Source of the DNA: Bifidobacterium xylocopae
GTDB taxonomy: Bacteria; Actinomycetota; Actinomycetes; Actinomycetales; Bifidobacteriaceae
Reading direction: 5' to 3'
DNA length: 64,000 bases
Assembly (NCBI RefSeq): GCF_003315615.1
Contig: NZ_PDCH01000007.1
Location: 1 to 64,000, forward strand
The notes below the pieces were generated by a model. The model was not told where the DNA came from, did no database searches, and worked only from the letters and a program-made list of their open reading frames with translations. Both the position numbers and the translations under genes were made by a program. This document shows positions 9,580 through 18,370 of the stretch, piece after piece; position 1 is the stretch's first letter, and each line of letters begins with the position of its first letter.

Positions 9580-10413
9580 ATGATAAAACGACTTTGGCCC
9601 CGGAGCAACGGACAGGTGAACCCTCCGAGCATACAGCCGAGAGGTGGACGCGTACGTGGGGGAGGGGACGACACCCGCACCGGTTCCTTTCCCATCGTGC
9701 GGCGCAAGCCACCACGTACATTTGGCTCCCGCGCTTCCCGTATCAAGGCGCTGACCAGCCTGCTGGTGGCCTTTCTGTGTGCACTTCTGGGTTTTGGTTA
9801 TGTCATTCAGGTGCACAATACCAAGTCTTCATACGAGGGACTGAGCGAAGAGGAGCTGGTCCGTCTTCTGGATGAGACCAGTACACAGGTCGATAAGCTC
9901 GAGGAACGCAAGAGCCAGCTGGGCGAGCAGCTCCGATCCATCCAATCCTCGGCTGACAAGCAGCAGGAGGCCGCGCGGATCGCCAAGCAGAACCAAGTCT
10001 CCTCAGGCATCCTGTCCGGGGCCCTGCCTGCCCAGGGTAAGGGTGTGCAAATCACTATTGTCGAAGGCCAGGACCGGGTGGATGCAGCGACAATGTTCAC
10101 ACTGCTGGAAGAGCTGCGCAACGCCGGCGCGGAAGTCATCGCGATCAATGACACCCGGGTGGTGACCTCCACATATCTGAAAGATGACAATCATGGCCTG
10201 GTCTGCGACGGCCGCAAGCTGGTAAGCCCATACACGATAAAGGCGATCGGCGACCCTGACGCTCTCCAAAACGCAGTCCAGATAGCAGGGGGAGTGGGAT
10301 CCAGGATCAAGGTGCAATTCCATGCCCAGGTAACTGTCGAGCAGTCGAACAGTGTCAGAATCGATGAAATTCGTCGGCCTCAGCGATACCAATACGCTCA
10401 GACTGTAGAATAG
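9580..10413 (+). CDS. DUF881 membrane-anchored protein (second copy)
   Basis: The second DUF881 protein of the trio, 277 residues. A basic, Gly/Arg-rich cytoplasmic N-terminus is followed by a single membrane segment (about 58-77), a coiled-coil region with LEERKSQLGEQL, and the extracytoplasmic DUF881 domain (GKGVQITIVEGQDRV, GAEVIAINDTRVV). It is clearly paralogous to the first copy but differs greatly in the N-terminal region. It sits 5 bases before the FHA gene, so both are probably on the same transcript. The function of the domain is not known. Confidence 0.92.
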   Translation: MIKRLWPRSNGQVNPPSIQPRGGRVRGGGDDTRTGSFPIVRRKPPRTFGSRASRIKALTSLLVAFLCALLGFGYVIQVHNTKSSYEGLSEEELVRLLDETSTQVDKLEERKSQLGEQLRSIQSSADKQQEAARIAKQNQVSSGILSGALPAQGKGVQITIVEGQDRVDAATMFTLLEELRNAGAEVIAINDTRVVTSTYLKDDNHGLVCDGRKLVSPYTIKAIGDPDALQNAVQIAGGVGSRIKVQFHAQVTVEQSNSVRIDEIRRPQRYQYAQTVE

Positions 10414-10418
10414 GACCT

Positions 10419-10874
10419 ATGACTGAACCGATTCCAACCGCAGGCGAAACGACGATCATAGGAATGCCTGCTCTCCATGTACCGATCACCTCCACCGGGG
10501 ACCGTCCGCTCACTCAAGAGGATCTGGAAACCATAACACGACTGTCTGCAGAGACCGCACTGCTTATTTCGACGCGGGGCGCGGTCTCAGGTTCGCGTTA
10601 CTTGCTGGATGAGGACCAAGTGTGCGTGGGAAGGGACCCGAAGGCGGACATCCTACTGGACGATTCGACAGTATCCCGCTCTCACGCTGTTTTCAGCCGG
10701 AGCTCTGAAGGATACACCGTTCAGGATGCGGGAAGCCTCAACGGAACATATGTCAACCGACAGCGGGTGGACCAGGCCCTCTTGCATAATGGCGACGAGA
10801 TCATGATCGGTAAATTCAGATTGGTCTACTTCACCAGGACGGCTTTGGGGGAGTCACACACTTCGCGCTCCTAG
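10419..10874 (+). CDS. garA: FHA-domain signalling protein, GarA/OdhI-like
   Basis: A 151-residue protein with a C-terminal forkhead-associated domain. Phosphothreonine-binding residues are visible in VGRDPKADILLDD, SRSHAVF and GSLNGTYVN. The N-terminal tail carries an ETT motif (Glu10-Thr11-Thr12), the position phosphorylated by PknB/PknG-type kinases in mycobacterial GarA and corynebacterial OdhI. There the protein switches off 2-oxoglutarate dehydrogenase and related enzymes. Order DUF881-sbp-DUF881-FHA-MerR matches Rv1823-Rv1828 except that gcvH is missing. The target here is unknown, because bifidobacteria lack 2-oxoglutarate dehydrogenase. Confidence 0.9.
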   Translation: MTEPIPTAGETTIIGMPALHVPITSTGDRPLTQEDLETITRLSAETALLISTRGAVSGSRYLLDEDQVCVGRDPKADILLDDSTVSRSHAVFSRSSEGYTVQDAGSLNGTYVNRQRVDQALLHNGDEIMIGKFRLVYFTRTALGESHTSRS

Positions 10875-10938
10875 ATTTTCTGCCCGTCCGAATGGTCAGT
10901 CGGATGTGGAGGTATGCGAAGGGGATGTCAGACAGACC

Positions 10939-10966
10939 TTGAGTCGTGTCATCCAGGACGTAGACT
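10939..10966 (+). promoter_or_regulatory. Candidate promoter for the MerR regulator gene
   Basis: TTGAGT (10939-10944) and TAGACT (10961-10966) are spaced by 16 bases, within the 153-base gap between the FHA gene and the MerR gene. Each box matches four of six consensus bases. Inferred by eye only. Confidence 0.35.
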
Positions 10967-11027
10967 GGCGAACACAGCCAAATGACCAGTGGGACTCGTG
11001 GGGGAAAGAAGGGGAGCAGTGCCGAAG

Positions 11028-11672
11028 ATGCGCAGCGAGGAATCGACGAGAGCGGGGGGTGGTGTCATCCGCCCTATACAGGGTGAGTTGTTTGCCCTGA
11101 GCGGGGATGAACCGGTGACACGCGGCTATCGTGGGTCTGTGGCCTCCAAGGTCGCGGGTATTACCTACCGTCAGTTGGATTATTGGGCGCGCAAGGGAAT
11201 TCTGGAACCTTCAATCAACCAGTCCCATGGTTCAGGCTCACGTCGTCTGTACTCCTTCAAGGACATTGTCATCCTCTCGGTGCTGAAGCACCTGCTTGAC
11301 ATCGGTGTTGGATTGCCGAATGGCACCGCTGCCGTCGGTTTCCTCTCACGTTTGTCCGCGACACGCCTGGAGGCCGTCACCATCGTGTGTGATGGTGAGA
11401 CGGTGGTGGACTGCGCCAGTTCGGAACAGCTTTTCGACATCATGACCTCCGGTAAGGCCGTCTTCGCCATGTCGGTCTCCAGTATTTGGAAGCAGGTCAA
11501 AGATGATCTGGAGGATCAGGATTACGTTGACCTGGACGAATCGTCCGCTTTCCGGGGCAAGCTTCGTAGGCCGGTCGAGGAGATGGCCATAGAGCGACTA
11601 CGGGAGCGAATCGAGAGGCAGCAGGCGGAACGGCAGGAGTATGAAGCCGTGCGGTATGGCTGGAACCGATAA
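11028..11672 (+). CDS. MerR-family transcription regulator (FtsR-like)
   Basis: A 214-residue regulator with an N-terminal MerR-type winged helix: GITYRQLDYWARKGILEPS is the recognition region, followed by SRRLYSFKDIVILSVLKHLLD. The C-terminal part is not a known metal or drug sensor domain. It sits directly after garA, as does corynebacterial FtsR (an activator of ftsZ downstream of odhI) and mycobacterial Rv1828, so it is probably an orthologue. The start is uncertain: ATG 11028 is listed, but GTG 11019 is just after GGGGAG, and the frame is open to 10989. A 153-base gap suggests its own promoter. Confidence 0.85.
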   Translation: MRSEESTRAGGGVIRPIQGELFALSGDEPVTRGYRGSVASKVAGITYRQLDYWARKGILEPSINQSHGSGSRRLYSFKDIVILSVLKHLLDIGVGLPNGTAAVGFLSRLSATRLEAVTIVCDGETVVDCASSEQLFDIMTSGKAVFAMSVSSIWKQVKDDLEDQDYVDLDESSAFRGKLRRPVEEMAIERLRERIERQQAERQEYEAVRYGWNR

Positions 11673-12060
11673 GGTCATCGTCAATCTCGCTGAAGCAAGT
11701 CTGATCCTCCCATTCACTCCTGCCGGATATCGCTAGCAATGTTCGATGTGATTAACGGCAGCCGCGACTTGTCTATGACATGGGGATGGGGAAGCGCAGT
11801 CTGCAAGGGCACGGGACTTCTACATGCGCGTAGTAGCTGGTTTGGGTCGCTAATATGACATAACGTACCTTATCGGCGTATGACTAGTGAGTCCTCGAAT
11901 CAATCGCTTTCTTTGCTGATATGGCGATATGCGCATTGACCTCAGGTCGTTTCTACAAGCACTATGCGAGTTCTGCTTTCAAGCATGCAGGACGAGCCCT
12001 TAACGGCAGTCGAAAGAATGTACGACAACCGATTCACCGCTGTGTGGGATTAATTTCATG
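11673..12060. other. Gene-free region between convergent genes
   Basis: About 390 bases between the end of the MerR gene and the end of the HAD phosphatase gene on the other strand. Base composition is more AT-rich than the neighbours. No reading frame with coding character, no RNA gene and no clear terminator hairpin was seen. Confidence 0.5.
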
Positions 12061-12795
12061 TCAATTCAACGACATGAAGTATTCGTTTACAGCTTGGGAA
12101 AGTTGATTGACGTGGTTGATGACCCGATAGCAACCGTGTGCCGACAACTCGTCGTCTTCCGCATACCCCCAGCCGCAGCCCAGGCAGTCCAGCCCCAAGG
12201 CCTGTGCCCCATCAGCGTCCGTCCAACGGTCACCGACCATCAGCGCACGGTCACCAGCGTCCGGATTGAAACCCAATTGCGCAAAACCATAGCTGATTAC
12301 CTGGGCCTTCTCGACTCTGGAACCATCCCGCGAAGCCCCGAAGATATCGTCCAGCAGTGCATCCAACCTGAAGTGCTGGCAGATGGGCCGAGCTTGGTAT
12401 TCCGGTTTGCAGGAGGCCACAGACAAGTGGAATCCACTGGATCTCAGGTCCTCAAGCTGGGCAGGGATCCCCGGAAAGACCGAGCTGCACAGACTACCGG
12501 GCAGCAAATGGCCGCTGCCGGCCGGATCCTCGAATGAGGCGTAATCATTATAATACTTTCGGTAAATTGCTATGCCCTCCGGAATCAGCGATTCCTCCAC
12601 ATGATTACGCCTGAGTGAGTCGGCGATGGATGGACCTATGAACCGTCTGAGTTCCTCCTCAGGCGGAACCGCCAGTCCTAGACCCTCGAACATTTTACGT
12701 ACTGATGCAAGGATACCCGGGTGCGACGCTATTAGCGTTCCGTCAAGATCCAGCAGGACGATCTTACGTGCCTGTACGGGCGTGAAATCAGCCAT
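12061..12795 (-). CDS. HAD-family hydrolase, phosphoglycolate-phosphatase-like
   Basis: A 244-residue haloacid-dehalogenase superfamily phosphatase. Motif I DLDGT lies at residues 16-20 (nucleophile Asp16, acid Asp18). Motif III is visible as MVGDRWTDADGAQAL, and a helical cap domain lies between (about 30-110). Overall pattern resembles Gph/PGP-type phosphatases that act on small phosphate esters. The true substrate cannot be deduced. Three bases separate it from rbpA upstream, so the two are likely co-transcribed. Confidence 0.85.
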   Translation of the reverse strand: MADFTPVQARKIVLLDLDGTLIASHPGILASVRKMFEGLGLAVPPEEELRRFIGPSIADSLRRNHVEESLIPEGIAIYRKYYNDYASFEDPAGSGHLLPGSLCSSVFPGIPAQLEDLRSSGFHLSVASCKPEYQARPICQHFRLDALLDDIFGASRDGSRVEKAQVISYGFAQLGFNPDAGDRALMVGDRWTDADGAQALGLDCLGCGWGYAEDDELSAHGCYRVINHVNQLSQAVNEYFMSLN

Positions 12796-12798
12796 GGG

Positions 12799-13146
12799 TT
12801 ACTCGTAGTCCGGGAACCAGCCCTCGCGGCGCATCTTCAGGCGCTTGTCGAGCAGGACCTTGAGCTCGTCCTCGGATCGGCGCTCCATCAGCATATCCCA
12901 GTGCGTCCGGGTGGGCTTGCCGCTATGGTGTTCCTCTGTCTCTTCCCCGCCCTCGCGCTTGGCAATCTGCCCGCAGCGGCACTCCCATTCTTCCGGTACC
13001 TCCGCACCCTCCGCCAAAGGCAGGATCGTCCTGTGCCCCTTCGGGCATATATACGCGACCTCGCTTCTGGGTGCGAAGTCGACATTGTCGTCGGACTCCA
13101 GTGATTTGGCGCCAATGCTCATACCGCGCAGACTGCGTTCGGCCAT
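12799..13146 (-). CDS. rbpA: RNA polymerase-binding protein RbpA
   Basis: Actinobacterial transcription activator that binds RNA polymerase and the principal sigma factor and stabilises the open complex. The 115-residue protein has the RbpA core with CPKGH (about 34-38) and CRCG (about 56-59), cysteines suited to binding zinc as in the Streptomyces type. The sigma-interaction region follows (THWDMLMERRSEDELKVLL). It is a lineage marker for Actinobacteria. It lies upstream of the HAD gene and about 96 bases downstream of helY, leaving room for its own promoter. Confidence 0.96.
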   Translation of the reverse strand: MAERSLRGMSIGAKSLESDDNVDFAPRSEVAYICPKGHRTILPLAEGAEVPEEWECRCGQIAKREGGEETEEHHSGKPTRTHWDMLMERRSEDELKVLLDKRLKMRREGWFPDYE

Positions 13147-13242
13147 GCTTCCTCCATGTCAGACGACTATTACCTTGCAACCAATACCCAAGTTATCGAA
13201 CAGCTCGGACGGCGCTTGTATTCCCATACCTCAGCCAGCGGC

Positions 13243-15915
13243 TCAATCGACGCCGGTATAGGCCACGATACCGCGGTTGACGGATTGGGACGCCTGATAG
13301 GCTCGCCGTGCCAGGTCTTTGGACTGGGGATCCAGATACGGTCCAAGCTGGGACACCTGGGTCAACACGTCGGAAAGTCGTTTGGCGTTGCGTACGAAAT
13401 CGCCGGCGGTGAGTTCAGAATCCTGCAGGATACGAGCTAGTCCCGCCCCGTCGGCCCACTCATGGATTACACCCGCAAGCCCAAAGTCAAGTTCAGGCAA
13501 TTCGGCTGAAAGTCCCGCCTCGTCACATGCCTCATCCACTTGCTTCCAGATTCCCGCCATATCCGCCGCAGCGGTCGCCAATGCTCCATCTGTCCCTCCG
13601 GGCCAGCGTCCGGGGGCCCCCGTCGGCCCGCCTCTACGAGACTCATAGACAAGACTGGACAGGGCAGCCGCTAACTCCTGGTGGTTCAGATGGTCCAAAG
13701 CGCCGCTCAACAGGGTTTGTGCCAGGACGAGATCCTGCTCGCTGTAGATTCGACGAAGGAGCTGACCGCTCTGCGTGAGCCGGAAATCGTTGCTCCAGCC
13801 GGAATTCTCCGTGGTGTCGACCCGGTGTTCCGCCTGGCGCAGATAGCCCATTTTCTTCAGAATCTGACATATACGGTCGAACTGCCTGGCCACCGACCCG
13901 GTCCTTGAAGCGTATCGGTCCTTGGCCAAAGCCAATTCGTGTCGTTCACGCAGCCAGCGTCTGGTCCACTTCAGATGATCCTGCAGGTGGGGGCACTGTC
14001 TGCAGGGATGGTTGCGGTCCGTCTCCTCCAAGGCCCTTATCTGGCGGTCCAGAGCATCGAAGGCCGAGCGGCGTTCCGACTCAGACGTGAAGCTCTGCCG
14101 CTTCAGGGAACGCCGTCCCTTCTTCTGCATACACGAGAGGCCGGACCGTATCAGCGCCAGATCAGTGATGTCCCCATAGTCGCAATGGGCGGCCTGTTCA
14201 TAGCCGTCCATGGCCTGCGTCAGCTTGCGTATCTGGTCCTCCAGCTCGGAAGCAGATTCGTTCGCCTCCCATTGGGCGAAGGAATGGGCAAGTGTATTTC
14301 GAGCCGTCTCATAGTCGCTGGAATTGAGCAGGTTGACTGCCATGTTGAAAGTTGGTTTGAATGACGAATGCAAGGGATAGACGCGCTTGCTGGATAAGGA
14401 TGCCATGGTCTCCGGTTTGAAACCCTTGTGATCCACCACTATGGCGTGGCCGATGGAGTCGATGCCCCGCCGTCCGGCCCGTCCCGTCAGTTGGGTGAAC
14501 TCCCCTGGCGTCAGCGGCACATGCCCGGTACCGTCGAACTTTTCCAGTTTCTCGACCACGACACAGCGCGCCGGCATGTTGATGCCCAACGCCAATGTTT
14601 CTGTGGCGAAGACGGCCTTGACCAGACCGAGTTCGAACAGGTGTTCCACAACCTGCCTAAACAGGGTGATGACACCCGCATGGTGGGCGGCGATGCCTTG
14701 CTCCAGGGCGAAGCGAAACTGTGAATATCCAAGGGCAGCCAGGTCCGAATGGCTGAGCTGGCCCTCTACCATCCCATCGACAATTCGACGGATTCTGCGG
14801 CTTTCATCATCGGTCGTCAGTTTGAGGCCGGCATCCATGCACTGTTCGACAGCATCATTGCAGCCGTTCCTGGAGAAGATGAAATAGATGCCGGGAAGCA
14901 TGCCCATGTAGTCGAGTTCATCAATCACGGCCCAGCGTCGCGGCGTATAACGGTTGGGTTGCCGTACCGGGTCGCTCCCCCGTCTGCCATGGGAGGCCCG
15001 ACGGCGGCCGGGTCGCGCGCTGTGTGTTTCCCTCATGGCCAAGGAATCAAGCTGAGACAGGCGCGCTACGAGCTGCGGATTGATTCTGCTCATTTGCTTG
15101 CCGTCCCGGCCGCTCCGGTAGAGGTCCAGGACTTCGGGTTCGGTCGCCGGGTCTTCCTGGAGGATGACATGGCGTTCCAGAGGGACTGGCCGCCGTTCTG
15201 ATACCACCAGCTTGGTCCCACCCCTGACCGAAGCGATCCAGGAGGAAAAGTCCTCGACATTCGAGACCGTGGCCGATAGACCTACGACTTTCACAGTCCG
15301 GGGCAGGTGTATGATGACCTCCTCCCAGACTGGGCCGCGGAACCGGTCGGCCAGGTAATGGACCTCATCCAGTATGACATACCTTAGGGCGCCAAGTGTG
15401 GTGGAGCGCTCGTAGAGCATGTTGCGAAGAACTTCGGTGGTCATGACCACGATGTCGGCCTCTGAATTGATCGAGGTGTCACCAGTCAGCAGGCCGACCT
15501 TCTCCTCGCCGTACAGGTCGACGAGGTCATGGAATTTCTGGTTGCTCAGTGCCTTGATTGGGGTGGTGTAAAAGGCTTTGACATTCTGCTCCTGAGCCAG
15601 ATGGACTGCAAAATCGGCGATGATTGTCTTGCCGGCTCCGGTTGGCGCGGCGACAAGGACGTTGTTGCCTTCTTCGAGAGCGTCGATGGCCTCCTGCTGG
15701 AAGGCATCCAGCTGGAAAGGCAGCCCCGCGGCGAAGCGTCCAGCCGCGCTTGCGGCACGGCGCTGTCCCGCTCTGAAACGTGCGTAGCGTTCGGACGGAC
15801 CGGCGGAAACATTGCCTGGTTCCAGTGCTTTGGGCCGCCCGTGCTTCAAAACGGATTCGTCGTTCCTGCGCTTGGCATTCTCCACCACGGTCTTGGTGCG
15901 AATGTGACGTGACAT
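13243..15915 (-). CDS. DEAD/DEAH-box RNA helicase, HelY/Ski2-like
   Basis: A large superfamily 2 helicase (890 residues) related to mycobacterial HelY and eukaryotic Ski2/Mtr4, probably acting on RNA. Visible motifs: Walker A AAPTGAGKT (about 89-97), motif Ia TTPIKALSNQKF, DEVH box (ILDEVHYLAD), SATVSN motif III, and TGRAGRRGID motif VI. A C-terminal DSHCT-like helical domain completes it. The start at ATG 15915 is supported by GGAGAGAG a few bases upstream, six codons inside the longest open frame. Residues ~300-330 form a basic, Arg-rich insertion. Confidence 0.93.
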   Translation of the reverse strand: MSRHIRTKTVVENAKRRNDESVLKHGRPKALEPGNVSAGPSERYARFRAGQRRAASAAGRFAAGLPFQLDAFQQEAIDALEEGNNVLVAAPTGAGKTIIADFAVHLAQEQNVKAFYTTPIKALSNQKFHDLVDLYGEEKVGLLTGDTSINSEADIVVMTTEVLRNMLYERSTTLGALRYVILDEVHYLADRFRGPVWEEVIIHLPRTVKVVGLSATVSNVEDFSSWIASVRGGTKLVVSERRPVPLERHVILQEDPATEPEVLDLYRSGRDGKQMSRINPQLVARLSQLDSLAMRETHSARPGRRRASHGRRGSDPVRQPNRYTPRRWAVIDELDYMGMLPGIYFIFSRNGCNDAVEQCMDAGLKLTTDDESRRIRRIVDGMVEGQLSHSDLAALGYSQFRFALEQGIAAHHAGVITLFRQVVEHLFELGLVKAVFATETLALGINMPARCVVVEKLEKFDGTGHVPLTPGEFTQLTGRAGRRGIDSIGHAIVVDHKGFKPETMASLSSKRVYPLHSSFKPTFNMAVNLLNSSDYETARNTLAHSFAQWEANESASELEDQIRKLTQAMDGYEQAAHCDYGDITDLALIRSGLSCMQKKGRRSLKRQSFTSESERRSAFDALDRQIRALEETDRNHPCRQCPHLQDHLKWTRRWLRERHELALAKDRYASRTGSVARQFDRICQILKKMGYLRQAEHRVDTTENSGWSNDFRLTQSGQLLRRIYSEQDLVLAQTLLSGALDHLNHQELAAALSSLVYESRRGGPTGAPGRWPGGTDGALATAAADMAGIWKQVDEACDEAGLSAELPELDFGLAGVIHEWADGAGLARILQDSELTAGDFVRNAKRLSDVLTQVSQLGPYLDPQSKDLARRAYQASQSVNRGIVAYTGVD

Positions 15916-16002
15916 TGGGCTCTCTCCCCACACCGTTCATTTCGGCCTGCAATCGGCCAGGACATTACTCTATTCGGTTTCTCCCACCGCCCTGAGTCCC
16001 TG

Positions 16003-16317
16003 TCATTGGTTGAAGGACCGCCAGGCTGCCCAGCGTTCTAAGTGGTTACGGTGCGCCGCATCCTTACGCTTAAGGAGCCGGGCATGGGCATCAGCGTACC
16101 TGCCAGCACTGACTGAAACCGAATCGGTGAATGATGGGTCCTGCGCCGGCCGGCCCTTTGCTTCCGTACGGGCCGGATCGAGACGCTGATTGACCGCCGA
16201 ACCGAAGGAGCCCAGCAGCTTGAGCGCTGCGTTCGCCCGTCTGAAGGCGTAGACCACGCCCATGACGAGCACAGCAAGCATGAGCAAGGCCAAAAGCAAC
16301 CAGATCCACCAGGGCAT
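16003..16317 (-). CDS. Small single-pass membrane protein of unknown function
   Basis: A 104-residue protein with one N-terminal hydrophobic segment (MPWWIWLLLALLMLAVLVMG, residues 1-20) followed by a basic, helical cytoplasmic tail ending in KRKDAAHRNHLERWAAWRSF. No family is recognised. It lies 32 bases downstream of the PafBC fusion gene on the same strand and is likely co-transcribed with it. Coding character is supported by codon pattern and by the well-formed membrane anchor. Confidence 0.65.
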   Translation of the reverse strand: MPWWIWLLLALLMLAVLVMGVVYAFRRANAALKLLGSFGSAVNQRLDPARTEAKGRPAQDPSFTDSVSVSAGRYADAHARLLKRKDAAHRNHLERWAAWRSFNQ

Positions 16318-16349
16318 GACTACCTCCTATGACTCATCGATACAGGCCT

Positions 16350-18314
16350 TCAGTCGTTGCGGTCGGCTGTACCGACTGAGATGGAAAGCTCGCGCTGGGC
16401 CCGGGCGAGTATCATCTTGCGCAGGGTCTCGGGGGCGACAGCGGTGATGTGCCGTGCATGGGCGATGCAGAAGGCCACGAACCATGAATCCGAGGATACG
16501 GTCAGGTGGACCTTCTGCCCCGGGCCGCATGTTTCGACCGATGCGCCTGGCAAGGACTTGATGAAGGGCAGGTTAGGCGAATCAGTCACGAACACCGCCG
16601 CCGTGCCATTGTCGAAGCTCCACTTGCGCAGTTCAGAGACCGGTACGTCCGGAAAATGAACGGCGTGTTTGGGCTTGACCAATTCACCGTGCTCAATGCG
16701 CGACAGACGCAGCACCTGCCATTGGCGGTTCCGCCCGGTCCCCTGCTTGAGCTTGGGCCTGGGCTTGGTTGGCTTGCCCGCCTCGTTTGGGTATGCGTCC
16801 TGATCCGCGGCTGTCCCTTCCGCTGCATCGCCGATGTCAGTCCACACAGCCGCGTAATACAGGCCCTCATCCACGAAAATCTTAGCCGGGGCTACGACTT
16901 TGCGTCTGGTGCGACCTGCTCCGTCGGTGTACTCCATGGTGAGCAGGGACCCCGTCCGTATGGCCCGCTGGACCAGTGAGAAGCTTGCTGGTTCCGTCTC
17001 GTAGCCGGTTAAGGAAAGCCAGGGGGTATCCCCGGGCCCGACATGCTTGCGCAGGCGTCGATACAGGGCACCGGCCTGCTGGCGGGATTGCCCGGGCAGC
17101 AGGGGCGAATGCGCCAGGTAGTTCAGGGAAGCGGTCAGCATGCTCAGGTATTGGGGAGAAATGCCGGCCAATCGTTCCAGACCCAGGGAGTTAGTGGCGG
17201 AGACGATGCCTGACTCGTCCAGGAGTGTCCAGTCGATGTCGAAGAACTGGGAGCCAGCCATCTCACCATCGTCCGAGACCGTGGTAAGCGTGTTGATGTC
17301 CTTGTGGATCGTGTTGACCGATTTTTTGAGTTCTTCGGGAGTGCTGGCCTTGCCTATGAAACGTTCGGCGAGTTCGGCCAGCGAGAATTCCTCTCCTAGG
17401 TGGGCGGACAGGAAGAGCATGAGCCGCAGGCGGCGGTCGACTTCGGAACCGGTCTGGAAGGCCTGGGATGACTTGCGTGGCCTGGGCTCACTCTCGCTTT
17501 CCGATTCGCCTTCGCCTGCTTCCTCGGCTTGGCCGCCGCTGATGGCTGGGGTCACTACGGTGGCTGTTGCATCACCAATGGATTCATCCGCCAATCCGAA
17601 AGCGGCGGCGGCGTTCAAGCGACGGTGGAACGCGTCGACCGCCTCCTGTGGGCTGACGATCGCTGCCCCGGGATGCTCCAGGACAAACATGGCCAGATCG
17701 TCCGAGTCGGTATATGCCACATTGAGGTTTTCACCATCAACATCAATCGTGGCGGCGAACCGGCGCGAATCAATGACCTTTACCAGGGAATCTGGCAAGT
17801 GCTGGGTACCCAGACCCGGTGCGATCGAATCCAGGCCGAGGCCCGGGATGGGAACCTGGGGTACACGTGGTGTTGTGCGTGAGACGGGCTGGATCGGTTG
17901 TGAGGCTTCCTGGGACATGGCAATCGAGCGGGCCAGGTAGTTGGCGGCGGCCAGTATCGGCAGGTCCTCCTGGTCGAATTGCATGCGGATGCGAGGTTCA
18001 TCGCCCAGTTGAAGACGGTAGGAGGCGAAATCCTGTCCCTCGGACTTGGATGAGTATTCAGGCTGACGCGACTCGATTGCGATGCCCATGGCCGCGAGTT
18101 TGGCTCTGTCGCGCTGGAACTGCTTGGCAAAGGCCGCCTTTGCAGCCTGATCGGCCAGTTCCCCGTAGGAGTCGGCATAGGCCTTGACTCGCTGCGCGAT
18201 TTGCCTGGAAGTCAGCCACTGGGGGAAGGCCGATGACAAAACGGCGAGGACATCGAGCTCGTGCTTCCCCCACTTGTCTGAGAATCGCCGTCTGCCGTTC
18301 GTTCCCTCTGCCAT
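16350..18314 (-). CDS. pafBC: Fused PafB-PafC WYL-domain transcription regulator
   Basis: A 654-residue protein joining two WYL-type regulators that are separate neighbours (PafB and PafC) in mycobacteria, where the heterodimer activates LexA-independent DNA damage genes. The first half starts with a winged helix (ELDVLAVLSSAFPQWLTSRQIAQRV) and has a degraded WYL domain. After a Ser/Glu-rich linker (about 263-285) a second helix-turn-helix begins (RRLRLMLFLSAHLGEEFSLAELAERF). The C-terminal WYL domain contains VVAPAKIFVDEGLYYAAVW. WYL domains are thought to sense nucleic acid. A candidate -10 and an inverted repeat lie in front. Confidence 0.85.
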   Translation of the reverse strand: MAEGTNGRRRFSDKWGKHELDVLAVLSSAFPQWLTSRQIAQRVKAYADSYGELADQAAKAAFAKQFQRDRAKLAAMGIAIESRQPEYSSKSEGQDFASYRLQLGDEPRIRMQFDQEDLPILAAANYLARSIAMSQEASQPIQPVSRTTPRVPQVPIPGLGLDSIAPGLGTQHLPDSLVKVIDSRRFAATIDVDGENLNVAYTDSDDLAMFVLEHPGAAIVSPQEAVDAFHRRLNAAAAFGLADESIGDATATVVTPAISGGQAEEAGEGESESESEPRPRKSSQAFQTGSEVDRRLRLMLFLSAHLGEEFSLAELAERFIGKASTPEELKKSVNTIHKDINTLTTVSDDGEMAGSQFFDIDWTLLDESGIVSATNSLGLERLAGISPQYLSMLTASLNYLAHSPLLPGQSRQQAGALYRRLRKHVGPGDTPWLSLTGYETEPASFSLVQRAIRTGSLLTMEYTDGAGRTRRKVVAPAKIFVDEGLYYAAVWTDIGDAAEGTAADQDAYPNEAGKPTKPRPKLKQGTGRNRQWQVLRLSRIEHGELVKPKHAVHFPDVPVSELRKWSFDNGTAAVFVTDSPNLPFIKSLPGASVETCGPGQKVHLTVSSDSWFVAFCIAHARHITAVAPETLRKMILARAQRELSISVGTADRND

Positions 18315-18337
18315 CAGTCCTCGCGTATCACTAGCAT

Positions 18338-18366
18338 ATTATATTAGGTATGTGTGCTTTGAACGC
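18338..18366 (-). promoter_or_regulatory. Candidate promoter of the pafBC fusion gene
   Basis: On the - strand TATAAT (18343-18338) lies about 24 bases before the ATG at 18314. The position 17 bases further upstream, GCGTTC (18366-18361), is a poor -35. That poor -35 falls inside an inverted repeat (18352-18370), as expected for a promoter that needs an activator. Inferred by eye. Confidence 0.45.
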
Positions 18367-18370
18367 ACAC
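18352..18370. repeat. Inverted repeat (possible operator) before pafBC
   Basis: GTGTGC (18352-18357) and GCACAC (18365-18370) flank a 7-base spacer. The repeat covers the presumed -35 region of the pafBC promoter. It could be an operator, or a small hairpin; nothing in the sequence decides. Confidence 0.45.
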
